Shown here one piece after another: positions 37,381 to 47,392 of a stretch of DNA of 64,000 nucleotides (its first letter is position 1; each line of letters starts with the position of its first letter). Under the pieces are notes generated by a model. The model was not told where the DNA came from. It was given only the letters and a program-made list of their open reading frames with translations, and did not search any database. Position numbers and translations under genes: made by a program. This DNA comes from Labilithrix sp. (GTDB taxonomy: Bacteria > Myxococcota_A > Polyangia > Polyangiales > Polyangiaceae): NCBI GenBank assembly GCA_019637175.1, contig JAHBWD010000048.1:1-64000 (forward strand), written 5' to 3'.

Positions 37381-38745
37381 ATGCCCGCGACGGTGCGCGA
37401 GGGAGAGGTGTTCGCCGGGAAATACCGGGTCGAGCGCGTTCTCGGGGAAGGCGGCTTCGGCCTCGTCTTCGCGGCGCGCAACATCGAGCTCGACGAGACC
37501 GTCGCCGTGAAGCTGCTCAAGCACAACGGCGATCGCGTCACCGCCGAGCGCTTCTTTCGCGAGGCGCGCTCGGCGTCGAAGATCCGCGGCGACGGGGTCG
37601 CACGGATCTACGCAGTCGACCAGCTCGAAGACGGCGATCTCTACATGGTCATGGAGTACCTCGAGGGCCGCGATCTTCGACGCGAGATCGTCGAGCGCGG
37701 GCCGCTCGGGATCCTCGACGCGGTCGATTGCATCCTGCAAACGTGTGACGTCATCGGCCGCGCGCACGCGATCGGGATCGTCCACCGCGACATCAAGTCG
37801 GCGAACTTGTTCAGCGTCGAGGGATCGTCCGTCGGGCGCCGGGTCAAGGTGCTCGACTTCGGGATCGCCCGCTCGCTCGATCCGGCGGAGGTGTCGCTGA
37901 CGCAGTCGTCGGCGATGCTCGGATCGCCGCTCTACATGGCGCCCGAGCAGATGGTCGACGGTCGCGGTGTCGACGAGCGCGCCGACATCTGGGGCCTCGG
38001 CGCGACATTGTTCGAGCTGCTCACCGGCGAGCCCCCGTTCGGGACCGGGACGATCGCGCAGATCGTGAGCCGCGTGCAGTCGAAGCCGCCGACCCGCCTG
38101 CGCGATCTCCGGCCGGAGGTGCCGGCCGGGCTCGAAGCCGTCGTGCTCACGTGCCTCGAGAAGGATCGGGAGAAGCGCTTCGCCGACGTCGGCTCCCTCG
38201 TGGCGGCGCTCGCGCCTTGGGCGGCGGGCGACCTCGGCACCGCCGACACGCACGCCGACATCGTGACGACGCTCCCGCTCCGGCGCGCGCGCGTCGCCCC
38301 GGCTCCGGAGGTCGCCCCGGCTCTGGAAGAGGCCGTGACGTTGCGTCGCGACGTCGCGCCCCGACCGCCGGCCCGCCCCGACGAAGCGCCTCGCGCGCCG
38401 CGGCAGCTGCGCGCGCTCGCGGCCGTCGCCCTCGGGCTCCTCTTCGTCGCGATCGCGGTCACGCGCTACGTGCGCGCGCGCTCGTCGCCGCGCGATCCCG
38501 AGCCGGCGGCGACCTCCGCGATCGTCGTCTCCGTCGTGCCCGGGCCCGCGGGAGACACGGCCGCCGAGCCGACCACGGCGGAGGCCTCGGCCGCGCCGCT
38601 GCCGGCGATCGCTCCGAGCGCCGACCCTGCGGCCCGCGCGAACGGGCCCGGGCGAGCGAAGACGATCCGCGCGTCGACCGCGCGACCCGCCGGAGCGTCG
38701 AGCGTGCCTTCGGGACCCACGCCCTTGCCGGACGATCGCCAATGA
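37381..38745 (+). CDS. Membrane-anchored Ser/Thr protein kinase
   Basis: The 454-residue protein has a complete kinase domain (about 14-275): G-E-G-G-F-G-L-V (22-29), K44, H-R-D-I-K-S-A-N (135-142), D-F-G (159-161), and Y-M-A-P-E-Q. A linker precedes one membrane helix at about 343-362, then about 90 Ala/Pro-rich residues outside, without a recognisable sensor domain. Its stop overlaps the next start (ATGA), so the kinase and the TPR/PEGA-like protein are made together and may form a signalling pair. Genes before it are divergent. Confidence 0.93.
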   Translation: MPATVREGEVFAGKYRVERVLGEGGFGLVFAARNIELDETVAVKLLKHNGDRVTAERFFREARSASKIRGDGVARIYAVDQLEDGDLYMVMEYLEGRDLRREIVERGPLGILDAVDCILQTCDVIGRAHAIGIVHRDIKSANLFSVEGSSVGRRVKVLDFGIARSLDPAEVSLTQSSAMLGSPLYMAPEQMVDGRGVDERADIWGLGATLFELLTGEPPFGTGTIAQIVSRVQSKPPTRLRDLRPEVPAGLEAVVLTCLEKDREKRFADVGSLVAALAPWAAGDLGTADTHADIVTTLPLRRARVAPAPEVAPALEEAVTLRRDVAPRPPARPDEAPRAPRQLRALAAVALGLLFVAIAVTRYVRARSSPRDPEPAATSAIVVSVVPGPAGDTAAEPTTAEASAAPLPAIAPSADPAARANGPGRAKTIRASTARPAGASSVPSGPTPLPDDRQ

Positions 38746-39674
38746 TCCGGTCGCGCTTCGCTCGCGTCGTCGCCCTCGCGGCGCTCGCCCTCGTCGCGAG
38801 CGCCGGGCGCGCGCGCGCCGACTCCGAGGCGCAAGCGCTCTTCGATGAAGGAAAGCGCCTCATGAGCGCCGGCCGGATCGATTCCGCGTGCGATCGGTTC
38901 GAACGCAGCCAGAGGCTCGAGCCCGCGGGCGGCACGCTCCTTCATCTCGCGGCCTGCCGCGAGCAGCAGGGAAAGACCGCGACCGCGTGGGAGCACTTCA
39001 ATCAGGCGCTCAGCGCGGCGCGCGCGGCGCAGCGAAGAGATCGAGAGCAGGTCGCGGCCGAGCACATCGCGGCGCTCGAGCCGAAGCTCGTTCGCCTCCG
39101 CGTCGTCGTTTCTCCGGGCGTGAAGCAGATCGCGAAGCTCGAGATCACGCGCGACGGCAAGGCGCTCGATCCCGCCGCGTGGGGCGTCGCGGCTCCCGTC
39201 GATCCCGGCGCGCACGCGATCGTCGCGAGCGCGCCGGGGCGTCGCGCGTGGGAGAAGAGCGTCGAGGCCACGCGCGCAGGCACGACGGTCGACGTCGAGG
39301 TGCCCGATCTCGCCGTCGCGCCGATCGCCGCGCCTACCGAAGACGAGTCGGACGGATCGACCCAGCGCGCGCTCGGCGTCGCCGCCGGCGGCGTCGGCCT
39401 CGTCGGCGTCGTCGTGGGCACGGTGTTCGGGCTCCGATCGGCGTCCGCGCGCGACGAAGCGGATCGGATCTGCGGCGGCCCCGCGCCCCTCGACTGCCCG
39501 CAGGAGGGCGTCGACGTCGCCGACGACGCTCGCGCGTTCGGCAACGTCTCGACCGTCGCGTTCATCGTCGGAGCGATCGGGCTCGCGGGCGGCGCGGTGC
39601 TCTGGTTCACCGCGCCGAGCCGGCGCGACGCGGCGGCGTCGATGATGCGCGGAGAGCTCCGCTTCTCGTTCTGA
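38742..39674 (+). CDS. TPR / PEGA-like membrane protein
   Basis: The 310-residue protein has a signal peptide (to about 25, R-A-R-A-D) and one or two TPR units (about 27-100; A-L-F-D-E-G-K-R-L-M-S-A-G ... A-C-R-E-Q-Q-G-K). A PEGA-like beta domain lies at about 110-200 (D-P-G-A-H-A-I-V-A-S-A-P-G-R-R-A-W) and two C-terminal membrane helices with a short cysteine loop close the protein. This kind of protein is frequent next to kinases in Polyangiales. It is translationally coupled with the kinase (ATGA overlap). It probably senses or scaffolds at the envelope; function inferred. Confidence 0.85.
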   Translation: MIRSRFARVVALAALALVASAGRARADSEAQALFDEGKRLMSAGRIDSACDRFERSQRLEPAGGTLLHLAACREQQGKTATAWEHFNQALSAARAAQRRDREQVAAEHIAALEPKLVRLRVVVSPGVKQIAKLEITRDGKALDPAAWGVAAPVDPGAHAIVASAPGRRAWEKSVEATRAGTTVDVEVPDLAVAPIAAPTEDESDGSTQRALGVAAGGVGLVGVVVGTVFGLRSASARDEADRICGGPAPLDCPQEGVDVADDARAFGNVSTVAFIVGAIGLAGGAVLWFTAPSRRDAAASMMRGELRFSF

Positions 39675-39675
39675 T

Positions 39676-39704
39676 CGGTGTCGCGTCGCGTCCACACGCG
39701 ATCC
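39676..39704 (+). repeat. 29-bp intergenic repeat, copy 2
   Basis: The sequence 39676-39704 matches 34609-34637 with two mismatches. The inverted repeat here is longer: TCGCGT-CCAC-ACGCGA. It starts 1 bp after the stop of the TPR/PEGA-like gene, in the same orientation as copy 1 relative to its upstream gene. Confidence 0.7.
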
Positions 39705-39822
39705 GCTCCGGCGGCGCGCGCGGCGAAGTCTCGCGGAGATCGGCGCCCGTGCGCGCTGGCCCCACACGTGCACCACACGAAGACACGCGCGTCGTTCGCG
39801 CGCTTCTTCGGAGGTCACGATC

Positions 39823-40269
39823 ATGTCATTCATTCATCGCTCGCTCGGCATCGCTGGTCTGGTCGCGCTCGCTGCGGCGTGCTCCACGGAGGTCGCGGAG
39901 ACCTCGACCTCCTCGCAGGAGGCGCTCGCGAAAGACTCTCGCTGCGGTGAGGCGAGCGGCGGCGACGCCACCGACGCGCCGACGCCGGTCGCGCCCGCCG
40001 AGCTCTCCTTCCGCGACGTGAACAGCGCCTCGGTGCGCGTCGCGTACACGAAGCGCTGGAACACGCCCGCGTCGTGGAAAGGGAGCTTCACGCTCGTCGG
40101 CAAGAACGGCTTCACGAAGACGGCGACGTGCGCGGCTCCGTCGATCCCGGACGCGTGGGAGCGCGGCACGGGATACTGCAGCGCGTACTTCGACGGCGAC
40201 GCGACCGGGACGATCACGTTCCGATACACGGGCTCGGGGCTCACGAGCCTCTCGATCGCCCCCGAATGA
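39823..40269 (+). CDS. Small hypothetical lipoprotein
   Basis: The 148-residue protein has a lipoprotein signal (A-L-A-A-A-C-S, Cys 20) and a Thr/Ser/Ala linker. A C-terminal domain of about 95 residues (S-F-R-D-V-N-S-A-S-V-R-V-A-Y-T ... G-T-I-T-F-R-Y-T-G-S-G) looks like an all-beta fold. Cysteines at about 105 and 120 may pair. GGAGG 8 bp upstream marks the start. No family recognised. Followed by a hairpin at 40274. Confidence 0.72.
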   Translation: MSFIHRSLGIAGLVALAAACSTEVAETSTSSQEALAKDSRCGEASGGDATDAPTPVAPAELSFRDVNSASVRVAYTKRWNTPASWKGSFTLVGKNGFTKTATCAAPSIPDAWERGTGYCSAYFDGDATGTITFRYTGSGLTSLSIAPE

Positions 40270-40273
40270 CCGG

Positions 40274-40291
40274 TGTCGACCGGCGTCGACA
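40274..40291 (+). terminator. Hairpin after the small lipoprotein gene (possible terminator)
   Basis: TGTCGAC-CGGC-GTCGACA forms a perfect 7-bp stem with a 4-base loop, 4 bp after the stop. There is no T-run behind it, so an intrinsic terminator is not proven. Confidence 0.4.
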
Positions 40292-40417
40292 GGTCGGTCC
40301 GGCGCGGATCCACGGTCGCCGTAATTTTCGTGAAATATCTGGGCGTTACACGCGCCCCTCTCGACCGACGAGCGTGGCATCGGCGGTGCTGAAGAGAACG
40401 ACGGAGAGGTGAACGTC

Positions 40418-41842
40418 ATGAATCGATTTCGCAAGACGGGGTGCTCGACTCACGCGGTGTTGGCGGTCGCGATCGCGACGATGGCGATCGCGTGCACGGA
40501 CAACGGTCCGCCCGACGATCTGTTCACGGCGCCCGATCCCGAGGCGCCGAGCCGATCGGGGAAGCCCGATCCCGCGCCGGCCCCCGCCCCTGCGCCCGCG
40601 CCCGCCAGCCCCGAAGAAGGACCGGAACCGATCCCGACGGATCCGCCCGGCGACATCCCTCCGACCCCGGGCAACGTCGGCGGCGGGCTCGACGCGTCGT
40701 TCGGCGCGGGCGGCAAGCTCCTCTTCGCGACGCCCGTCGGCGCGTCGTTCGTCGCCGTGACGCCGGACGCGCGCCTCGTCGCCGCGAGCAGCAACGGCAA
40801 CTTCGTCCTCGATCGGTACATGTCTACGGGCGTCGCCGACGCGTCGTTCGGCGCGGGCGGGCGGATCACGACCGACATCGGCGGAAACCAAGACCTCGCG
40901 CGCGCCGCGATCTTCCAGGGCGACGGCAAGATGCTCGTCGGCGGAGAGTGCTCGAACGGCGTCCGCCAGATGTTCTGCGTCGCGCGTTATCACGCGAGCG
41001 GCATCCTCGACAACGCGTTCGACGGCGACGGAAAGCTCATGACGTACATCCCGTACGACAGCGGGGTGACGGCGCTCGCGACGCACCCCAACGGGAGGAT
41101 CGTCGCGGCCGGGACGCTCGACGACTCGCTCGTGAGCACCACGCACCTCTGGGCGGTGTCGCGCTACACGGCCGCCGGCGCGCTCGACAAGACCTTCGAC
41201 GGCGACGGCATCGTGGGCCTCGACTTCCCCGGCTTCACGGGCGCTCCGCTCGCGACGTTCGCCGCGGCGGACGGCTCCGTCCTCGTCGCCGGATCGCTCA
41301 CGCCGAATGCGACGCCGCCGCGCTCGCGCATGGCGATCTTCCGCCTCGGCGCGAACGGCGTGCGTGACGCGAGCTTCGGCGCCAACGGACGCGTGATCGT
41401 CGAGATGGGCCCGCAGGCCAACGAAGCGCGCGCGCTCGCGGTCCAGTCCGACGGCAAGATCATCCTCCTCGGCAACGAGTCCGCGGTGGGCGGAGGCATC
41501 GTGCGGTTGAACGTGAACGGCACCGTCGACGCCGCGTACGGCCTCGACGGGAGCGTGCGCGATCTCCCGCAGGCCAAGTGGAAGACGGCTCTCTTCCAGC
41601 CCGACGGCAAGCTCCTCGTGGCCGGCTACGCCACGTCGTCGGGGACGCGCGACTTCGTCGTCGCGCGCATCACGACCACGGGCCAGCCCGATCCGACGTT
41701 CGGCGCGATGGGCTGGGTCCAGACCGACTTCGGGCGCAACGAGGAGCCCGATCAGATTCGGATCACGGCGAGCGGCAAGCTGCTCGTCATCGGCCGCGAC
41801 ACGGCCGCGAGGCGCGTGATGGCGGCGCAGTACGAGCTCTGA
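40418..41842 (+). CDS. Delta-60 repeat (beta-propeller) lipoprotein
   Basis: The 474-residue protein has a lipoprotein signal (M-A-I-A-C), a long P-A-P-A-type linker (about 35-80), then repeated delta-60 units: L-D-A-S-F-G-A-G-G, A-D-A-S-F-G-A-G-G, L-D-N-A-F-D-G-D-G, L-D-K-T-F-D-G-D-G, R-D-A-S-F-G-A-N-G and P-D-P-T-F-G, each alternating with P-D/N-G-K/R-I-L/V-V-A-G. At about 55 residues per unit these build a propeller exposed at the cell surface. Function of the family is not established. GGAGAGG 8 bp upstream supports ATG 40418 over GTG 40409. Confidence 0.9.
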   Translation: MNRFRKTGCSTHAVLAVAIATMAIACTDNGPPDDLFTAPDPEAPSRSGKPDPAPAPAPAPAPASPEEGPEPIPTDPPGDIPPTPGNVGGGLDASFGAGGKLLFATPVGASFVAVTPDARLVAASSNGNFVLDRYMSTGVADASFGAGGRITTDIGGNQDLARAAIFQGDGKMLVGGECSNGVRQMFCVARYHASGILDNAFDGDGKLMTYIPYDSGVTALATHPNGRIVAAGTLDDSLVSTTHLWAVSRYTAAGALDKTFDGDGIVGLDFPGFTGAPLATFAAADGSVLVAGSLTPNATPPRSRMAIFRLGANGVRDASFGANGRVIVEMGPQANEARALAVQSDGKIILLGNESAVGGGIVRLNVNGTVDAAYGLDGSVRDLPQAKWKTALFQPDGKLLVAGYATSSGTRDFVVARITTTGQPDPTFGAMGWVQTDFGRNEEPDQIRITASGKLLVIGRDTAARRVMAAQYEL

Positions 41843-41846
41843 AGCG

Positions 41847-42725
41847 TCAATCCGAGAACGCCTCCGTCCGGCCCGGGAGGGTGCCGGCGTCGGCCGCGGC
41901 GCTTGGAGCGTACGTCTCCCAGCCCGCGGCCCCTTCGACGAACCACGGCCAGTCGCGCTGCATGGACTGCACGACGACATCCCACATGCCGTGCGCGTTC
42001 GTGCCCGCGATGTTGAGGCGCGCGGGCACGTGATGGCGCGCGACGTTGCGCGCCGCGCTCCGATACGGCGCCTCGCAGCCGAGCGTCGTGCAGAGGAAGA
42101 TCGCGCGCTCGCCTCCGCCCGCGGCCCACGTGCGCGCGAACGTCATGACCGGCTCGGGCGCGTACGCCGACTCCGCGAGCGCGACGCGGCGGTAGGCCTT
42201 CGGATCGCGCTGCGCGAGCGCTGCCGCCTGGGTCGCGCCCATCGAGAAGCCGGCGAGCACGACGGGCGCCTCGCGGATCCACCCCTCGAACATCGCGCGC
42301 GTCGCCGCGATCGCGCGCGCGACGCGCTGCGCGGTGTCGGCGGGAGAAGACCACGCGAGCGCGGCCTCGTTGCCGCCGACGCCGCGCGGACAGACGATGA
42401 ACGGATGGGCGCCGGTGATCCCGCGCCACGCGCCGCAGGCCCACTCCGGGCGATCGCTCCCGCCGTGGAGCGCGATCATGATCGGACGAGGCTCGGTCGC
42501 GCCGAGCGGAACCGACACGACGCCGAGCTTGACCTTCCCGTCGAGCAGATCGATCTGCCAGGGAACGCCGCCGAGAGGCGCCCGCGATTCGTCCCCCGCG
42601 TCGGCGCCGGCGTCGAGCGCACCGACGTCGGGCGCGGCGTCGCGGATGTCGGCGCCGCGTTGCTGAGGAGCGTGACGAGAGCACGCCGCCACGGCCAGCG
42701 CGATCGCGCACGCGCGCTTGCTCAT
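41847..42725 (-). CDS. Alpha/beta-hydrolase lipoprotein
   Basis: The 292-residue protein has a lipoprotein signal (A-V-A-A-C-S, Cys 15), an Asp/Ala-rich linker, then a hydrolase fold: M-I-A-L-H-G-G (oxyanion), nucleophile elbow G-F-S-M-G (about 160-164), and a candidate histidine in N-A-H-G-M-W-D. Extra cysteines flank the core. It belongs to the broad dienelactone hydrolase/esterase-like group; the substrate is unknown. Its ATG overlaps the stop of the upstream gene (ATGA on the minus strand), so the two form an operon. Confidence 0.82.
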   Translation of the reverse strand: MSKRACAIALAVAACSRHAPQQRGADIRDAAPDVGALDAGADAGDESRAPLGGVPWQIDLLDGKVKLGVVSVPLGATEPRPIMIALHGGSDRPEWACGAWRGITGAHPFIVCPRGVGGNEAALAWSSPADTAQRVARAIAATRAMFEGWIREAPVVLAGFSMGATQAAALAQRDPKAYRRVALAESAYAPEPVMTFARTWAAGGGERAIFLCTTLGCEAPYRSAARNVARHHVPARLNIAGTNAHGMWDVVVQSMQRDWPWFVEGAAGWETYAPSAAADAGTLPGRTEAFSD

Positions 42726-43264
42726 GCACGCATGCTACGGAGTCGCCGAAGTCGCCACCAGCACAGGCCGAGCCCCAGCGCGACCGCGCCGCCGATCGCG
42801 ATCTCCCACGCGGCGCGCGGGCGCGCGCTCTCGATCTCCGGCGGCGCGCCGAACGTCTCCCAGCGCGTCACCACGACCGCGTCGCCGCGCTTCGCCGCGA
42901 ATCGAAAGAGCCCGATGATCCGCTTGATCTCGGCGCGGCTCCACGCGTCGTCGGGCCCGCTCTCGATCGTGATGGGGCCCTCGTTCACCGCCCTCTCGTA
43001 GGCCACGACGAGGTTCTCGGCGAGCGCGCGCACGTTGTCGGGATCGTGCGCGGCGGGCATTCCCCACGCGCGCGGGGCGGGATCGATCGGGAGCCCCCGC
43101 GCGAGCGCGAAGCGGACGAACCAGGCGAGGGGCTGGACGTACGTGTAGTCGCCGATCGCGTACGCGATCTTCACGACGCGGCTCGCCTCGAGGGTGCGTG
43201 GCGCCGCGCCGCGTCGAAGCGCGAGGATCTGTCGCTCCGGGACGCTCGCGAGGTGGATGTCCAA
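42722..43264 (-). CDS. Hypothetical protein with C-terminal membrane helix
   Basis: The 180-residue protein is assigned a TTG start at 43264 because GGGAGG (complement of 43273-43278) lies 8 bases before it; a weaker TTG at 43291 would add 9 residues. It has a soluble domain (about 20-150; Y-T-Y-V-Q-P-L-A-W-F-V-R-F and a D-D-A-W-S segment) and a C-terminal hydrophobic helix with a basic R-L-R-R-L-R end, so it is probably tail-anchored. No family known. It is coupled to the hydrolase lipoprotein gene behind it. Confidence 0.65.
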   Translation of the reverse strand: MDIHLASVPERQILALRRGAAPRTLEASRVVKIAYAIGDYTYVQPLAWFVRFALARGLPIDPAPRAWGMPAAHDPDNVRALAENLVVAYERAVNEGPITIESGPDDAWSRAEIKRIIGLFRFAAKRGDAVVVTRWETFGAPPEIESARPRAAWEIAIGGAVALGLGLCWWRLRRLRSMRA

Positions 43265-43332
43265 CGAAGCGACCTCCCAGTCTGCCAGCAAGCGGTGACG
43301 TCAATTCATTCCCCTTGAGCTAGAGTGCCGCC

Positions 43333-44880
43333 GTGCGCCGCGCCCTCCACGGCATCGCCCGCTTCGTCGTGCTCGCATCGATCTCGATGGCCTGCGCCGC
43401 CGAGACGGGCGCCGAGCATCCGACCGACGACGTCGAGCCGCGCATCCCGGCGGAGCCGCGATCGCCCGCGCCCGATCCGGGGCCCGCGCCCGGCAACGAG
43501 GCCGTCGCCGTCGGTCACGACCGCGAGATCCGAGGCGCGTGGATCTCGAGCGTCTACAACGGCACCTGGCCGAGCAAGACGGGGCTGACGAAGGAAGCTT
43601 CGCAGGCGGAGCTCGTCGCGCTCTTCGACGGGCTCGCCGCGGCGAACATGAACGCCGTGTTCCTCCAGGTGCGCCCCGAGTCCGACGCGCTCTATGCGTC
43701 GAGCCTCGAGCCGTGGAGCCGCTTTCTCACCGGCACGCAAGGCCAGAGCCCGGGGTGGGATCCGCTCGCGTTCGCCGTCGAAGAAGCGCACGCGCGCGGG
43801 ATCGAGCTCCACGCGTGGATCAACCCCTATCGCGGCCTCGTGAGCAGGACCATCGCGGTCGCGCCGTCGCACGTCACGAAGATGCTGCCCGATCGCGCCT
43901 ACCCCTACGGCGCGCAGGCGTGGATGGATCCAGGCGCGCCCGAAGTGAGGGCGCACATCCGCGACGTCGTTCGCGACATCGTCACGCGCTACGACGTCGA
44001 CGGCATCCACTTCGACGACTACTTCTATCCCTACCCCGTCGCGGCCACGCCGTTCCCCGACGACGTCACGTTCGACGCCTACGCGTCGGGCGGCGGCGCG
44101 CTCGTGCGCCCCGACTGGCGGCGATCGAACGTCGACACGCTCGTGCGCGAGATCGGGGAGCTGGTCGCCAAAGAGCGCCCCGACGTCCGCTTCGGCATCA
44201 GCCCCTTCGGGATCTATCGACCGGGCATCCCCGCGGGCATCACCGGCCTCGACGCGTACGCCGAGCTCTACTGCGATCCCAAGAAGTGGATGGAGCAGGG
44301 CTGGGTCGACTACGTCGCGCCGCAGCTCTACTGGCCGACGACGCGGACGAACCAGGCGTTCGGCAAGCTCGTGACGTGGTGGGCGGGGCTCGCGAAGGAC
44401 GGCCGATCGGTGATCGTGGGGCACGACGTCACCAAGCTCGGCGAGCCCGACTGGCCGCTCTCGGAGATGTCGCTCCAGGTGAAGCTCTCGCGCGACGAGC
44501 GTCCGAAGGGAGCGCGAGGCAACGTCTTCTTCACGGCGAAGGCGATCGCCAACGACGATCTCGGCCTGCGCACCGAGCTCGCGAAGACGTTCTGGAAGAC
44601 CCCCGTGGCGACGCCTCCGCTCGCGACCGCCAAGAGCGAGACGCTCGCTCCGCCGGCCGTCGACGCCGAAGGTTGGACGCTGAAGGTCTCCGCGCCGTCG
44701 ATCCGCGCGCGCGCGTTCGCCCTCCACCGGCGAGACAAGGACGCGTGGACGTTCGTACGGCTCACGCCAATGAAGAGCGGCGGCGCGTCGATCACCGTCG
44801 ACACGCCGGGCGACTACGCGATCAGCGTCATCGATCGGCGCGGCGTCGAGAGCCTCGCGACGCCGATCGCGATCCGCTGA
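43333..44880 (+). CDS. GHL10 family glycoside hydrolase-like exported protein
   Basis: The 515-residue protein has a hydrophobic N-terminal signal with possible lipid Cys (S-M-A-C), a Pro-rich linker, then a TIM-barrel GHL10 domain (about 64-400). It shows R-G-A-W-I-S-S-V, N-A-V-F-L-Q-V-R-P-E-S-D-A-L-Y, P-G-W-D-P-L-A-F, H-A-W-I-N-P-Y-R, D-G-I-H-F-D-D-Y-F-Y-P-Y-P and S-P-F-G-I-Y-R-P-G. Family members (YngK-like) probably cut envelope polysaccharides. About 90 C-terminal residues form a fibronectin-like beta domain. The start is GTG. A hairpin follows immediately after the stop. Confidence 0.92.
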   Translation: MRRALHGIARFVVLASISMACAAETGAEHPTDDVEPRIPAEPRSPAPDPGPAPGNEAVAVGHDREIRGAWISSVYNGTWPSKTGLTKEASQAELVALFDGLAAANMNAVFLQVRPESDALYASSLEPWSRFLTGTQGQSPGWDPLAFAVEEAHARGIELHAWINPYRGLVSRTIAVAPSHVTKMLPDRAYPYGAQAWMDPGAPEVRAHIRDVVRDIVTRYDVDGIHFDDYFYPYPVAATPFPDDVTFDAYASGGGALVRPDWRRSNVDTLVREIGELVAKERPDVRFGISPFGIYRPGIPAGITGLDAYAELYCDPKKWMEQGWVDYVAPQLYWPTTRTNQAFGKLVTWWAGLAKDGRSVIVGHDVTKLGEPDWPLSEMSLQVKLSRDERPKGARGNVFFTAKAIANDDLGLRTELAKTFWKTPVATPPLATAKSETLAPPAVDAEGWTLKVSAPSIRARAFALHRRDKDAWTFVRLTPMKSGGASITVDTPGDYAISVIDRRGVESLATPIAIR

Positions 44881-44902
44881 CCGGCGCCGGAGAGGGCGCC
44901 GG
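44881..44902 (+). terminator. Perfect GC hairpin directly after the GHL10 gene
   Basis: CCGGCGCC-GGAGAG-GGCGCCGG begins at the base after the stop codon: 8-bp perfect stem, 6-base loop. No T-run follows, so it may act as a terminator with Rho or as an RNA-stabilising hairpin. Confidence 0.55.
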
Positions 44903-44920
44903 TCGAACCGTACGGCGACC

Positions 44921-44948
44921 TTTGATCGCGCTTTGACGGCTCTTTGAC
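44921..44948 (+). promoter_or_regulatory. Three TTTGA(C/T) boxes at 11-bp spacing before a lipoprotein gene
   Basis: TTTGAT (44921), TTTGAC (44932) and TTTGAC (44943) recur every 11 bp, on one helix face, about 95-120 bp before the lipoprotein start. TTGAC resembles -35 boxes, and the phasing resembles direct-repeat operators. Function unproven. Confidence 0.4.
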
Positions 44949-45039
44949 GCAAGATCCGACCGCGTGGCGCCGTACTCGACGGTGGTGGACGCGACTTCTC
45001 CGAGAAGGCGGCGCCCACCCCCAACCCTGGAGCTTCACG

Positions 45040-45543
45040 ATGACTACGATGATGAAGAAGACGGCTGTTCTCGGTGCGATCGCGTTCGCCCTCGTGGCCT
45101 GCGGCAAGAAGGACGAAGCAGCGAGCGGCGGAGGCGGCGGCGCCGCGACGACGACGACCACGACGGGGGCGGCGGCCAAGTCCCTCGGCGCGTGCAACAA
45201 GCTCACCAACGTCGGCAAGTGCACCGAGTACGACATGAGCAAGGACACGCTCGGCCTCAACAAGGGCGGCTGCGAAGCGACCGACGGCAAGTGGGAGACG
45301 AGCGCGTGCCCGAGCGAGAAGCAGTTTGCCAACTGCGCGACGAGCGAGACGAAGATCTTCTACTACGCGGGCACGACCGCGCCCGGCTCCGTCCTCACGA
45401 TGGACGAGGAGTTCGCGAAGCTCGACTGCGAGATGATGAGCGGCAAGCTCACCGTCACCGGATCGTCGAAGGTCGAGGAGCCGAAGCCGGCCGCCGCGAA
45501 GAAGGCCGCGACCCCCGCCGCGGCGCCCGCGAAGAAGAAGTGA
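45040..45543 (+). CDS. Hypothetical lipoprotein with Ala-Pro-Lys tail
   Basis: From ATG 45040 the 167 residues have a lipoprotein signal (F-A-L-V-A-C, Cys near 21) and a Gly/Thr-rich linker with six consecutive threonines. A domain with five cysteines lies at about 48-140 (G-A-C-N-K-L-T-N-V-G-K-C-T-E-Y ... C-P-S-E-K ... A-N-C), and the tail is rich in P-K-A and ends in A-K-K-K. The C-N-x-L-x-x-x-G-x-C-x-E-Y pattern recurs in exported delta-proteobacterial proteins of unknown role. GGAG at 45029-45032 serves as ribosome site. It ends 4 bp from the convergent acetate kinase-PduL gene. Confidence 0.78.
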   Translation: MTTMMKKTAVLGAIAFALVACGKKDEAASGGGGGAATTTTTTGAAAKSLGACNKLTNVGKCTEYDMSKDTLGLNKGGCEATDGKWETSACPSEKQFANCATSETKIFYYAGTTAPGSVLTMDEEFAKLDCEMMSGKLTVTGSSKVEEPKPAAAKKAATPAAAPAKKK

Positions 45544-45547
45544 GTTC

Positions 45548-47317
<1,770 letters not shown>

Positions 47318-47392
47318 GGGCCTCTTCTTGTATCTGGTTTTCGCCGGCATACGGGCGCTTGCACATCTTCACCTACATGTCATACCTAAGAG

